Source: Gammaproteobacteria bacterium
GTDB lineage: Bacteria; Pseudomonadota; Gammaproteobacteria; Arenicellales; UBA868
Assembly: GCA_022450155.1 (NCBI GenBank)
Contig: JAKUQR010000010.1
Coordinates: 48,928 to 112,927 of the forward strand
DNA: 64,000 nucleotides
Reading direction: 5' to 3'
The notes below the pieces were generated by a model. It was not told the DNA's origin. It was given only the letters and a program-made list of their open reading frames with translations, and searched no databases. Of this stretch, positions 56,039-64,000 are shown one piece after another. Made by a program: the position numbers and the translations under genes. Every line of letters starts with the position of its first letter. Within the stretch, counting starts at the first letter, position 1.

Positions 56039-56449
56039 ATGCCACAGGTAATCGACATTCAGCGGGAAATGGACGCCCGTACATTTCTAGAAGGCCGGCA
56101 TGTCGACACGGCGCCTGAAGAACTGGAGGCCGCTTTTGCGACGCTGGCGCACTACCGAGACGGCGGCATATTCGCCGGCGGATTTTCCGGGATCAGTCGC
56201 TGGGAGCGGCATCGTAACGGTGATGAGATCGTCCACGTCCTGGGCGGCGCAACCCGGTTGACCATCATGAGCCAGAGCAACGCGGAATCATTCGAACTCA
56301 CAGCCGGCATGATGATCATCGTGCCCCAGGGGTGCTGGCACCGGTTCGAATCGGAGTTCGGGGTCCAACTGATGACGGTCACTCCCCAACCCACCGATCA
56401 CACCGGGGCAGACGACCCAACGGATACCGATGAGGACCGCGTCTTATAG
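56039..56449 (+). CDS. Cupin-domain protein
   Basis: 136 residues from the ATG at 56039 (GTGAGG 9 bases upstream). A single small cupin barrel is suggested by GFSGISRWERHRNGDEIVHVLGG and LTAGMMIIVPQGCWHRFES, the second containing the metal-binding His region; the first cupin motif has Arg-His and Glu instead of the usual HxH. The C-terminal 20 residues are acidic (DDPTDTDEDRVL). Follows the flavoprotein by 32 bases. Could bind a small acid or act as an isomerase; function unknown. Confidence 0.75.
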   Translation: MPQVIDIQREMDARTFLEGRHVDTAPEELEAAFATLAHYRDGGIFAGGFSGISRWERHRNGDEIVHVLGGATRLTIMSQSNAESFELTAGMMIIVPQGCWHRFESEFGVQLMTVTPQPTDHTGADDPTDTDEDRVL

Positions 56450-56527
56450 CCAGCAAGTCTGCGCGGTCGTATTGACAACATTCTGGCGTTCGCCCGGCAG
56501 CTGCTCCGGCTGACGCGCGACAAGTAA

Positions 56528-56617
56528 CCCAAGCAAGTGCGCTTTGTCGAGGCGCTGCCGCGCAACGCCACCGGAAAAGTGCTCAAACGCGAGCTGGTGC
56601 CCGACAGCAACAATTGA
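56528..56617 (+). pseudogene. C-terminal relic of an AMP-forming acyl-CoA ligase
   Basis: The frame reads PKQVRFVEALPRNATGKVLK then RELVPDSNN and a TGA. This is the unmistakable C-terminal end of an ANL-family acyl-CoA ligase (LPRNATGKVLKREL with the catalytic Lys). A TAA directly precedes it at 56525-56527, and no other ligase domain is upstream; weak ligase-like sequence may extend back to about 56490. It is different from the end of the intact ligase at 57929-59548 (LPTTGTQKVQKTL), so it is the trace of another, lost gene. Confidence 0.75.
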
Positions 56618-56631
56618 TTGTGGCCTGTCGT

Positions 56632-57738
56632 CTAGGTCCTGAGTACATCCAGTAACGCTTCGGCCTGTTGGATCACCGCGTCCTGGTGGGGCTGCAGATC
56701 CTGCCCGCCAATCTGCTCGAAGACCTCGAGTAACGGGTCATCGATATCGGTCTTGATCCCGGACAACTCTTCGAGCACCGCCAATCCCATGTAGGGCACG
56801 GTCGATGCGTCATAGCCGCCCTCGTGACACATCATCAGGCGACCGCCGCACACCTGATCTGCCGTGCGCATCAGTTTGGCGGTGAGTTCCCGGTAACCAC
56901 GTGAATGCATCAGCTGCCGGCCGAGCGAATCATGGATCCCGGCATCAAATCCCGAGGGGACGATGATCAATTCCGGCGAGAACGCCTCAAGGGCCGGAAC
57001 CACGACCCGGTCGAACACCGCCTCATAGGCCCCGTAACCGGATCCCGGCGGCAGGGGAATGTTGAAATTGAAGCCCTCACCCGCCCCGGCACCGCGTTTG
57101 TCCATGCCGCCGCTGTGCAATGGAAACAAATTCTGCTGGTGAATGGAAATGGTCAGCGCCCGGGAGTCTTCCCAGAACGCCGCCTCCGTACCGTTGCCGT
57201 GGTGCACATCCCAGTCCACATAGGCGATGCGCTCGAGACCCCGATGGTTCATTGCGTGCAGACCGGCGATCGCACCGTTGCAGAAGATACAGAAACCCAT
57301 GCCCATGTCTGCCTTCGCGTGATGTCCGGGCGGCCGCACCAGGGCATAGCCATTGTCAACGCGCTGATCCAGCAGCGCATCGACCAGTTCGATCACGCCG
57401 CCCGCGGCCAGCAAGGCGATGTCATACGAACCCACCCCCATCGGCGTGCCGATACCGGCCTCGCCGCCAGTCTCGTTCAGGATCTTCATACGAGCCAGAT
57501 GGTCAGGCTCGTGCAACATCAGTATTTCCGCTTCGGTCGCGGGCCGGGGCGAGATTGCCACCAGCTGTTCCGTCAGGCCGGCGACATCCAGCAGGTTCTT
57601 AAATCGCCGTTTGGTCTCGGGATGTTCCGAGTGCTCATACGGCTGTACCTGTAAGCCAGGCGGCATCACCCCGGCATATTTTCCGGTGTTGTGCCACATG
57701 TACAGCTCATGCCAGACCAACCCTGTTCTGCGCGACAT
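56632..57738 (-). CDS. Histone deacetylase-family amidohydrolase (class II type)
   Basis: 368 residues, zinc amidohydrolase of the arginase/deacetylase fold. Catalytic features: VRPPGHHAKADMGMGFCIFCN (His-His pair), VDWDVHHGNGTEAAFWED (zinc Asp and His), SGFDAGIHDSLGR (zinc Asp) and HEGGYDAS. Bacterial members remove acetyl or other acyl groups from polyamines or small amines rather than from histones. It is oriented opposite to its neighbours and shares a 190-base divergent spacer with an acyl-CoA ligase gene. Confidence 0.9.
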   Translation of the reverse strand: MSRRTGLVWHELYMWHNTGKYAGVMPPGLQVQPYEHSEHPETKRRFKNLLDVAGLTEQLVAISPRPATEAEILMLHEPDHLARMKILNETGGEAGIGTPMGVGSYDIALLAAGGVIELVDALLDQRVDNGYALVRPPGHHAKADMGMGFCIFCNGAIAGLHAMNHRGLERIAYVDWDVHHGNGTEAAFWEDSRALTISIHQQNLFPLHSGGMDKRGAGAGEGFNFNIPLPPGSGYGAYEAVFDRVVVPALEAFSPELIIVPSGFDAGIHDSLGRQLMHSRGYRELTAKLMRTADQVCGGRLMMCHEGGYDASTVPYMGLAVLEELSGIKTDIDDPLLEVFEQIGGQDLQPHQDAVIQQAEALLDVLRT

Positions 57739-57928
57739 GGGGTATCCTCAACGTATGATGTTTTCAGCAGCTGATTGGTTCCTAGCATGACACAATCTGT
57801 TTTGAAATTCGCCCAACTCGTGCTTCATCAAAAATTCGACACCCACGTACGTCGACTACTATCCGAACTATTGTTCTGCTACCGAATATTTCACTAACAC
57901 TACGGAAGAAACACAGTAGCCAAACTTC

Positions 57929-59548
57929 ATGAACAGCGTCTTCGAGGTCTTCCAGGCAACCGCTGCACGACGTCCGGATGCCCCGTTTCTGTGTGTCCCG
58001 GCCAGGGCGCAGCGCGACTACTGCCCTGAAGGAGCTGAGTTTTCCTATCAGTGGATGCTGGACCAGGCCCTGGCCGCGGCCCGCGCCTATACAAAAGCCG
58101 GTTACGGCCATGGCCACCGCATTGCCCTGCTGCTGGAGAACCGTCCTGAATTTTTCGTGCAGTATCTCGCGCTCAACAGCCTCGGCGTGGCGATCGTGCC
58201 GGTGAATCCGGACTACCGCCACCATGAAATCGTCTATCAACTCGACCACGCCGATGTGGTCCTCGCGGTGGGCATCTCAAACCGGGTGGCTGACCTTGAA
58301 CAAGCCAGCGAGCGCTGCACCCTGCAACCGCCGGCCGTCGATGTTGCGCGGCTGCCGGACGAAACGCTGCCCAGCGCGGGTCAACCGCCACCCCGGGCGA
58401 CCACAGCCATCGACCGAGAGACCGAATGCGCCATGCTCTATACCTCCGGCACCACCGGGCGACCCAAAGGCTGCCTACTCACCAACGACTATTTCATCAC
58501 GGCCGGCGAGTGGTACCTGACCCTCGGCGGAGAGGCCGCGCTTTTAGGTGATTCCGACCGAGTACTGAACCCCCTGCCGCTCTACCACATGAACGCGCTC
58601 GCGGTCACTGCCACCAGCATGATGATTGGCGGTGGCTGTCTGATCTCGCCCGACCGTTTTCACCCCAAGAGCTGGTGGAACGACGTTGTCTCTACTCGAG
58701 CAACCGTGATCCACTACCTGGGCGTGGTGCCGCCGCTGCTGATGAACCTGCCGGCGAGCGATGCGGAATCGAATCACAGCGTTCGCTTCGGGGTCGGTGC
58801 CGGTATTGACCCGGACCACCACGCGGCCTCTGAAACACGATTCGGCTTTCCCATGGTGGAGGTCTGGGGCATGACCGAAACTGGCCGGATTTTTGCCGAC
58901 AACCACCCACCCCGACAGGTGGGCACGCGCGCCTTCGGCAGACCGATGAGCGGGCTTGAAGCCCGCGTGGTAGACGAGCACGACCAGGATGTTGCCGTAG
59001 GCACACCCGGTGAGCTGCTGGTGCGACACAGTGCCGCTGACCCCCGCCGCGGCTTTTTCTCGGCATACCACAAAAATGAGCCAGCGACCGCTGAGGCCTG
59101 GTACGGCGGCTGGTTCCACACCGGCGATACGGTCCGCCAGGACGAAAAGGGCACGCTCTACTTTATCGATCGCAACAAGAACATCATCCGCCGCTCGGGC
59201 GAAAACATCGCCGCCGGTGAGATCGAAGCAGCGCTGCAGGCCCACACTGCAGTCGCCCAGGCCGCGGTGATCGGGGTGCCCGACGACCTGCGGGAAGAAG
59301 AAGTCTTTGCCTGCATCGTGGTGATGCCGGACGTTGATTCTGACGAGACGACTGCAAGGGCGCTTTTTGACTGGTGCATGCAACGGCTGGCGTACTACAA
59401 GGCACCGGGTTATGTGCTGTTCCGCGAGTCACTGCCCACTACCGGCACGCAGAAAGTGCAAAAGACCCTGATCTTCGACCCCGACACAGACCCCACAACA
59501 GAACCCGGCTGTATCGATTTGCGGAATGCCAAACGCCGCGGCAATTGA
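57929..59548 (+). CDS. ATP-dependent acyl-CoA ligase (ANL superfamily)
   Basis: 539 residues. P-loop MLYTSGTTGRPKGCLLTND, adenine motif VEVWGMTETGRIF, hinge GWFHTGDTVRQDEKGTLYF, and RRSGENIAAGEIEAAL. The final catalytic-Lys motif is TTGTQKVQKTLI. The RSGENIAAGEIE form resembles crotonobetaine/carnitine-CoA ligase (CaiC)-type enzymes. Divergent from the deacetylase-family gene; the deacylase could release an acid that this ligase activates. Leads a plus-strand series with MTHFR, LeuB-like and ThDP-enzyme genes. Confidence 0.88.
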   Translation: MNSVFEVFQATAARRPDAPFLCVPARAQRDYCPEGAEFSYQWMLDQALAAARAYTKAGYGHGHRIALLLENRPEFFVQYLALNSLGVAIVPVNPDYRHHEIVYQLDHADVVLAVGISNRVADLEQASERCTLQPPAVDVARLPDETLPSAGQPPPRATTAIDRETECAMLYTSGTTGRPKGCLLTNDYFITAGEWYLTLGGEAALLGDSDRVLNPLPLYHMNALAVTATSMMIGGGCLISPDRFHPKSWWNDVVSTRATVIHYLGVVPPLLMNLPASDAESNHSVRFGVGAGIDPDHHAASETRFGFPMVEVWGMTETGRIFADNHPPRQVGTRAFGRPMSGLEARVVDEHDQDVAVGTPGELLVRHSAADPRRGFFSAYHKNEPATAEAWYGGWFHTGDTVRQDEKGTLYFIDRNKNIIRRSGENIAAGEIEAALQAHTAVAQAAVIGVPDDLREEEVFACIVVMPDVDSDETTARALFDWCMQRLAYYKAPGYVLFRESLPTTGTQKVQKTLIFDPDTDPTTEPGCIDLRNAKRRGN

Positions 59549-59664
59549 CACTGCGACCGAAGAACCGTTGACGGGCCGGTTTTGCGCCCTATCATGTCGG
59601 GCACTCGCCGGACCCGATCCAGGCATCCGGCATCCTAGAAGGCGACGCAGCGGAGATACGCACG

Positions 59665-60543
59665 ATGGGTAAGCTGGCTAAGGCTTTGAAGTCTTCATCG
59701 TTTGTGGTGACCAGCGAACTCACCCCCCCGAAAGGCACAGATCTTGACGAGCTCTTTGCCAAGGCCGACCTGCTGCGCGATCTCGTCACAGCATTCAACC
59801 TGACCGAATCCCATGCCGCCCGCATGGCCATGGACCCGGTTGCCGTCGGCCACCTGCTGATCGACCGCGGTATCGAGCCCATCGTGCAGATGACCTCACG
59901 CGACAAGAACCGGCTGGCCATTCAGGCCAGCATCCTCGGTGCGGCGGCGCTGGGTGTCTCCAACGTGGTCTTCATGGGCGGTGATCCCCCGAAGAACGGC
60001 GATCATCCGGACGCCAAACCGGTATTCGACCTGTTCGCCTCACAATTACTCGAGGCCGCCTGTGCCCTCAACAACGGCACCGATCTCAGCGGCAATGCGC
60101 TTAAAGGCACGCCGCAGCTCACCATCGGCGCAGTGGCCAACCCGGGCGCCAGCGACCTGGCGCTCGAGATCGACAATATGAAGCGCAAGGCCGATGCGGG
60201 CGCTGAGTTTTTTCAGACCCAGGCGATCTACGACGTAGCCGCGTTTGACCGGTTCATGACCAAAGCCAAACCGGAAAAACCGGTGCTGGCCGGCATCATC
60301 CCGATCAAATCGGTCAAGATGGCGCAATACATGAACGACAAGATCCCGGGCGTCGATATCCCGCAGGACCTCATCGATAAAATCGACGCGGCCGGTGACG
60401 ACAAGGCCAAGGTCGCCGACATCAGTATCGTGATTGCCAGCAACACGGTCCGTGAACTGCGTGACATGACGCGCGGTGTGCATGTCATGGCCATCGGCTG
60501 GGAAGACAAGATTCCGGCGATCCTGGATCGCGCTTCCGCCTAG
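59665..60543 (+). CDS. Methylenetetrahydrofolate reductase-family protein (MetF-like)
   Basis: 292 residues, FAD TIM barrel. It begins with the family FVVTSELTPPKGTDLDELF, with the catalytic Glu (SELTPPKG), then NLTESHAARMAMDPVAVGHLL, FMGGDPPKNGDHP, ANPGASDLALEIDNMKRKADA and FFQTQAIYD. Housekeeping MetF usually has FEFFPPKT at the start, so this is the divergent type found in one-carbon catabolic clusters. GGAG stands 9 bases before the ATG. It probably interconverts methylene- and methyl-tetrahydrofolate for carbon coming from demethylation. Confidence 0.85.
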   Translation: MGKLAKALKSSSFVVTSELTPPKGTDLDELFAKADLLRDLVTAFNLTESHAARMAMDPVAVGHLLIDRGIEPIVQMTSRDKNRLAIQASILGAAALGVSNVVFMGGDPPKNGDHPDAKPVFDLFASQLLEAACALNNGTDLSGNALKGTPQLTIGAVANPGASDLALEIDNMKRKADAGAEFFQTQAIYDVAAFDRFMTKAKPEKPVLAGIIPIKSVKMAQYMNDKIPGVDIPQDLIDKIDAAGDDKAKVADISIVIASNTVRELRDMTRGVHVMAIGWEDKIPAILDRASA

Positions 60544-60618
60544 GACGCAGCTGGTCATCGACTGGATCAGGGCGAACACACACGGCAGATAAACCCGGAA
60601 CCCAGCCCGGCGCACACC

Positions 60619-61731
60619 GTGAACGCTTCCACATTCAGTGTCCTGGTCCTCGGCGGCGATGGTATCGGACCTGAGGTGACTGATGCGGCCGTCGCGTGCA
60701 TGGAACAAGCCGCCGGGGCGAACGGCCTTCGAATCGATCTCGAACACGATCTGCTGGGCGGTGCAGCCTACGATGAGCACGGTGTGTTCTGCACTGACGA
60801 CACCGCGGACAAAGCAACCCGGGCCAACGCTGTGCTGGTGGGCGCAGTCGGTGGCCCTAAATGGGATCAGATCAAGATCGACGGCGGGCCGCAAGATAAA
60901 GACGGCCTGATGCGCCTGCGCCACACGCTGGATGTGTATGCCGGCCTGCGCCCGGCGCGGGGCCACCCGGCATTAACCCACGCCACACCGTTTCGGGAGG
61001 GCCTGGCTGAGCAAGCCGACGTGATGGTGGTTCGCGAGCTCTGCGGCGGTGCGTTTTTTGCCCAACCTCGCGGGATTGAGCCTATTAAGGGCGGCGGCTT
61101 CCGGGCGTTTGACACCAACCTCTATACCACGCCCGAGATCGAGCGCATTGCCAGGGTCGCCTTTGCGCTGGCCCGACGCCGCCGCGGCCGCGTCACCTCC
61201 ATCGATAAAGCCAATGTGATGCAAAGCTATGTCCTGTGGCGGCAGGTGGTCGAGGACATCGGCCGCTCTGAATACCCCGACGTCGAGCTCGAACTGCTCT
61301 ACGCAGACAATGCGGCCTACCAGCTGATGCAGCAACCGGCCCACTTCGATGTGATCCTGGGGGACAACCTGTTCGGTGACCTGTTCTCCGATCTCGCCGG
61401 CACGATTACAGGCTCTCTGGGCATGCTGCCGTCGGCATCGCTGCCCGGCCTGACCCGGACGGCCGACGCCGGCGCGGCGGCGATCTACGAGCCGGTCCAT
61501 GGCTCGGCACCCGATCTCACCGATCTGGGCATGGCCAACCCGATCGGCGCCATACTCAGTGTGGCGATGATGTTTGAATTCAGTTTCCACCAGCCTGCTG
61601 TGGCGCGGGCTATCGAACAGGCCGTGGACCGCACCGTGCAGCACGGTACGCTGACACCGGACCTGGGCGGCCAAGCAACGACTGAGCAGGTGACTGAGCA
61701 GGTGCTAACGCACCTGGCACAGGCTGACTGA
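60619..61731 (+). CDS. 3-isopropylmalate dehydrogenase-family (LeuB-like) beta-decarboxylating dehydrogenase
   Basis: 370 residues starting at a GTG. Family motifs: VLGGDGIGPEVTDAAV, GAVGGPKWD, MRLRHTLDVYAGLRPARGHP (substrate Arg), VRELCGGAFFAQPRG, TSIDKANVMQSYVLWR (catalytic Lys), LYADNAAYQLMQQP (metal Asp) and EPVHGSAPDLTDLGMANPIG. Length and motifs fit LeuB well, but leuA, leuC and leuD are absent and the neighbours are catabolic, so it may serve leucine synthesis at a separate locus or be a paralogue acting on another 2-hydroxy-acid. Confidence 0.82.
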   Translation: MNASTFSVLVLGGDGIGPEVTDAAVACMEQAAGANGLRIDLEHDLLGGAAYDEHGVFCTDDTADKATRANAVLVGAVGGPKWDQIKIDGGPQDKDGLMRLRHTLDVYAGLRPARGHPALTHATPFREGLAEQADVMVVRELCGGAFFAQPRGIEPIKGGGFRAFDTNLYTTPEIERIARVAFALARRRRGRVTSIDKANVMQSYVLWRQVVEDIGRSEYPDVELELLYADNAAYQLMQQPAHFDVILGDNLFGDLFSDLAGTITGSLGMLPSASLPGLTRTADAGAAAIYEPVHGSAPDLTDLGMANPIGAILSVAMMFEFSFHQPAVARAIEQAVDRTVQHGTLTPDLGGQATTEQVTEQVLTHLAQAD

Positions 61732-61828
61732 CTCCCCTGGAATCCCTCATAATCTGAACGGTGTCGCACCGGTGGCCGGCCGCCAGTGTGAACCCGATCC
61801 AGAAGATGAAAAGTACGGAGCAAACACC

Positions 61829-63427
61829 ATGACACGATCGGTCAGCTGCGGCGAAGCGCTCATATCACTGCTGGAGAGTTACGAGGTAGATACCGTCTTC
61901 GGCATTCCCGGTGTGCATACCCTGGACCTGTACCGCGGCCTCGCCCACAGCAACATCCGACATGTACAGGCGCGCAACGAGCAGGGCGCCGGCTTCATGG
62001 CCGACGGCTATGCGCGCCTTGGCGGTAAACCTGGGGTGTGTGTGCTGATTTCAGGTCCCGGTGTCACCAACGCCTGCACACCAATGGGCCAGTCCTTTGC
62101 CGATTCCATTCCGGTGCTGGTGATTTCGAGTACCACCGCCAGCTACAGTCTGGGCAAAGGCTGGGGCTGCCTGCACGAGGTCACCGATCTTGAAGCGGTC
62201 ACCCGCCCGCTGACCGCACTCAGTGCCACCGCCCGCTCACCCGATGACCTGGAAGAACTGATCGGGCAGGCGTTTTCTATTTTTGCCTCTGAACGGCCGC
62301 GACCGGTCCACATTGCCGTGCCTATTGATGTCCTGGCGCAACCAGTCAGCACGACCTGGCAGCGCAGGACAGTACCCAGCCGGCCGGCGCCGGCGGGTTC
62401 TGCAATCCGCGAAGCGGCTGAACTGCTGCGACAGGCCGAGCGCCCACTGATCTATGCCGGCGGCGGCGCGGTGGGCACCGCACCCCTACTCACACAGATA
62501 GCCGAGCGCCTGGATGCCGCCGTGATCACCACCACCGCCGGTAAAGGCGTGGTGCCCGATTCCCACCCACTGTGTATCGGCGGCGGCATCGTCCGGCCCC
62601 AGGCCCGGGACTTTCTAGCCCAGGCCGATGTCATTCTCGCCATCGGCACTGAAATGTCCGAGACCGACAGCTTTGTCGAACGGATGGCACTGAACGGCCA
62701 GTTGATCCGCATCGACATCGATTCACGAAAGATGAACGACCTCTACCCCGCCGCGATCGGCATCGTGGGAGACGCGAGCCTCGCCGCCCGTGAACTACTG
62801 ACCGCACTGGGGGAGCAGACCCAGAATCACGACACCGCGGGCGAAGTCGCTGCCGTGTGCCGCTCACTGGTCGATGACCTGACGGACAGTGAGTCTCGCC
62901 ACATCCGCCTGCTTGACGCACTGCGCGAGGTATTGCCGGGCGATGCCGTCATTGCCGGCGACATCTGTCAGGTGGTGTATACCGGTGCGTTCGCCTTTCC
63001 GGTGGAGCAGCCGCGGCAGTGGCACTACCCCGCCGGCTACTGCACGCTGGGCTGTGGTCTGCCCAACGGCATCGGCGGCAAGCTCGCGCTGGGTGATACA
63101 CCGGTGGTGGTCCTCGCTGGCGACGGCGGCTTTATGTTCACCGTGCAGGAACTGATCACGGCTGCTGAACTGCGGCTGTCGCTACCGATCATTGTCTGGA
63201 ACAATGCCGGCCTCAAACAGATCCGGGATGACATGACACAACGTAAAATACCGGCTGTGGGTGTCGACGGCATCAATCCGGACTACCTACAACTGGCAGC
63301 CGCCTGTGGCTGTAAGAGCAACCGACCTGACAGCGAAGCCACGTTCCGATCGGCGGTCACCGATGCGCTCACTGCCGACGTGCCGACATTGATCGAGGTC
63401 TTTGAAGACAGCGACTGGCTCAGCTGA
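61829..63427 (+). CDS. Acetolactate synthase-like ThDP enzyme, AruI-like 2-oxo acid decarboxylase
   Basis: 532 residues from the ATG at 61829 (GGAG 8 bases upstream). N-terminal Pyr domain VDTVFGIPGVHTLDLYRGL and catalytic Glu51 (ARNEQGAGFMADGYARLGG), central domain IYAGGGAVGTAPL, C-terminal ThDP/Mg motif VLAGDGGFMFTVQELITAAE ending in NN. FGIPGVHTLxLYRGL is a pattern I associate with 5-guanidino-2-oxopentanoate decarboxylase (AruI) of arginine transaminase catabolism rather than IlvB; no IlvN-like subunit is adjacent. Likely decarboxylates a 2-oxo acid made in this locus. Confidence 0.8.
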   Translation: MTRSVSCGEALISLLESYEVDTVFGIPGVHTLDLYRGLAHSNIRHVQARNEQGAGFMADGYARLGGKPGVCVLISGPGVTNACTPMGQSFADSIPVLVISSTTASYSLGKGWGCLHEVTDLEAVTRPLTALSATARSPDDLEELIGQAFSIFASERPRPVHIAVPIDVLAQPVSTTWQRRTVPSRPAPAGSAIREAAELLRQAERPLIYAGGGAVGTAPLLTQIAERLDAAVITTTAGKGVVPDSHPLCIGGGIVRPQARDFLAQADVILAIGTEMSETDSFVERMALNGQLIRIDIDSRKMNDLYPAAIGIVGDASLAARELLTALGEQTQNHDTAGEVAAVCRSLVDDLTDSESRHIRLLDALREVLPGDAVIAGDICQVVYTGAFAFPVEQPRQWHYPAGYCTLGCGLPNGIGGKLALGDTPVVVLAGDGGFMFTVQELITAAELRLSLPIIVWNNAGLKQIRDDMTQRKIPAVGVDGINPDYLQLAAACGCKSNRPDSEATFRSAVTDALTADVPTLIEVFEDSDWLS

Positions 63428-63508
63428 TCTACCCAGGCTATCGTGACGACTGCCTGAAGCCATGCAGCCACCGTGGACCGGCGAGCGGGCATCTAATTAG
63501 GTTTAAAG

Positions 63509-64000
63509 CTAGAGATCGAGTATCAGCGTCTCGCCGTCGGCAGCGCGTGAGACACAAATCATGATCGACTCGTTGGCCAGCTTTTCAGCGCTGCTGAGCA
63601 CATGATCCCGATGATCGGCCTCCCCGCCCAGAAGTCGCGTCCAGCAGCAGCTGCACAACCCATCTTCACAGGACGTCTCGACGGCGACACCTGCGTCCCG
63701 TACCACCTCGAGGATGGACCGCTCGGGGGGCACGCTGAGGGTCATTTTCTGCCGGGACAGAAAGACATCGAAAGCCTCGTTGGGCAGCTCGTCGGTAGCC
63801 GGTTCGACGGCAAACAGTTCCGAATGAAACGCCTCTTCGGGCCAGTGACTGCTGTGCAGCCGGGCACTCTCAACCAAACCCGCCGGGCCGCACACATAAA
63901 TGTGCTGGCCCGTAACCGGGTCCGCCAGCAAAGCTTGGACGTCCAGCCCTGTGGCCGGATCACCGCCGTCGTGATGAAACGTGACCCTGGGGCCAAACAC
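63509..64000 (-). CDS. C-terminal part of a phthalate dioxygenase reductase/VanB-like reductase (cut by window edge)
   Basis: 163 residues visible; the N-terminus lies beyond base 64000. The NAD-binding end (YVCGPAGLVESARLH) is followed by a plant-type [2Fe-2S] ferredoxin domain with SCEDGLCSCCWTRLLGG and IMICVSRA as the four Cys region, then ETLILDL. In most relatives the third loop reads CGTC; here it is CSCC. This domain order (FMN/NAD then 2Fe-2S at the C-terminus) is that of reductases serving Rieske oxygenases. It may supply electrons to the Rieske oxygenase at 10249-11358 or to one outside the window. Confidence 0.85.
   Translation of the reverse strand: MFGPRVTFHHDGGDPATGLDVQALLADPVTGQHIYVCGPAGLVESARLHSSHWPEEAFHSELFAVEPATDELPNEAFDVFLSRQKMTLSVPPERSILEVVRDAGVAVETSCEDGLCSCCWTRLLGGEADHRDHVLSSAEKLANESIMICVSRAADGETLILDL

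Overview
The window looks like a chromosomal segment of a heterotrophic proteobacterium, probably an uncultured marine or soil gamma- or alphaproteobacterium. The signs are Gram-negative-type periplasmic binding proteins, a FadAB/FadE-type beta-oxidation locus, SelO, an Atu/Liu-type carboxylase locus and a Tat-exported PhoX-like protein. No rRNA, tRNA or CRISPR array was seen and no species can be named. The content is almost entirely catabolic: two complete five-gene ABC importers of the branched-chain amino acid (HAAT) type, at least three acyl-CoA ligases, and many oxidoreductases.

Layout. (1) 1-9.3 kb is visibly more AT-rich than the rest: a HAAT importer (binding protein, LivG, LivF, LivH, LivM), a kynurenine-formamidase-like hydrolase, two divergent aldo/keto reductase paralogues with altered catalytic residues, a small TIGR04076-like protein and a cysteine hydrolase. 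(2) 9.3-12.9 kb, minus strand: NAD-dependent epimerase, Rieske oxygenase, PuuD-like amidase and DUF3501. (3) 12.9-16.7 kb: an island with a transposase C-terminal remnant, a very GC-rich katG and about 1.1 kb with no convincing gene. (4) 16.7-24.2 kb, plus strand: a fatty-acid oxidation operon (fadD-like ligase, merR, thiolase, fadB-like, acyl-CoA dehydrogenase) preceded by two exact copies of a 12-bp operator-like repeat. merR changes frame at a perfect X XXY YYZ heptamer. (5) 24.2-26.4 kb: MATE exporter and transglutaminase-like protein. (6) 26.5-31.8 kb, minus: a second HAAT importer, with a strong hairpin terminator between the binding-protein gene and the permeases. (7) 31.9-47.9 kb, minus: a long catabolic block with class IV aminotransferase, SDR, HisD-family dehydrogenase, acyl-CoA ligase, AtuG/HSDL2-like SDR, alpha-methylacyl-CoA racemase, TIGR03084 protein, nitronate monooxygenase-like protein, biotin-dependent carboxylase subunits, enoyl-CoA hydratase, AtuA (split by an in-frame ochre codon) and a phytanoyl-CoA dioxygenase-family protein. 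(8) 48-51.5 kb: small membrane protein, SelO, uridine phosphorylase, ABM-domain protein. (9) 51.6-64 kb: P1 peptidase, PhoX-like protein, an OYE/trimethylamine-dehydrogenase-like flavoprotein, cupin, histone-deacetylase-family amidohydrolase, acyl-CoA ligase, MTHFR-family protein, LeuB-family dehydrogenase, AruI-like ThDP enzyme and the end of a 2Fe-2S reductase.

How it may work together. Region 7 combines, on one strand, the parts needed to break down methyl-branched (isoprenoid-like) acids: activation to CoA, racemisation of 2-methylacyl-CoA, carboxylation and hydration of 3-methyl-branched enoyl-CoA, and possibly alpha-hydroxylation. The straight-chain products could feed the operon at 16.7-24.2 kb. 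Region 9 suggests catabolism of N-methylated or acylated amines, with one-carbon units passing to folate. These pathway assignments are inferences from family membership and gene order. The most unusual direct observations are the merR slippery heptamer, the in-frame stop in atuA, the aldo/keto reductase pair with replaced catalytic residues, the duplicated operator and the Fe-S ligand replacement in the flavoprotein.
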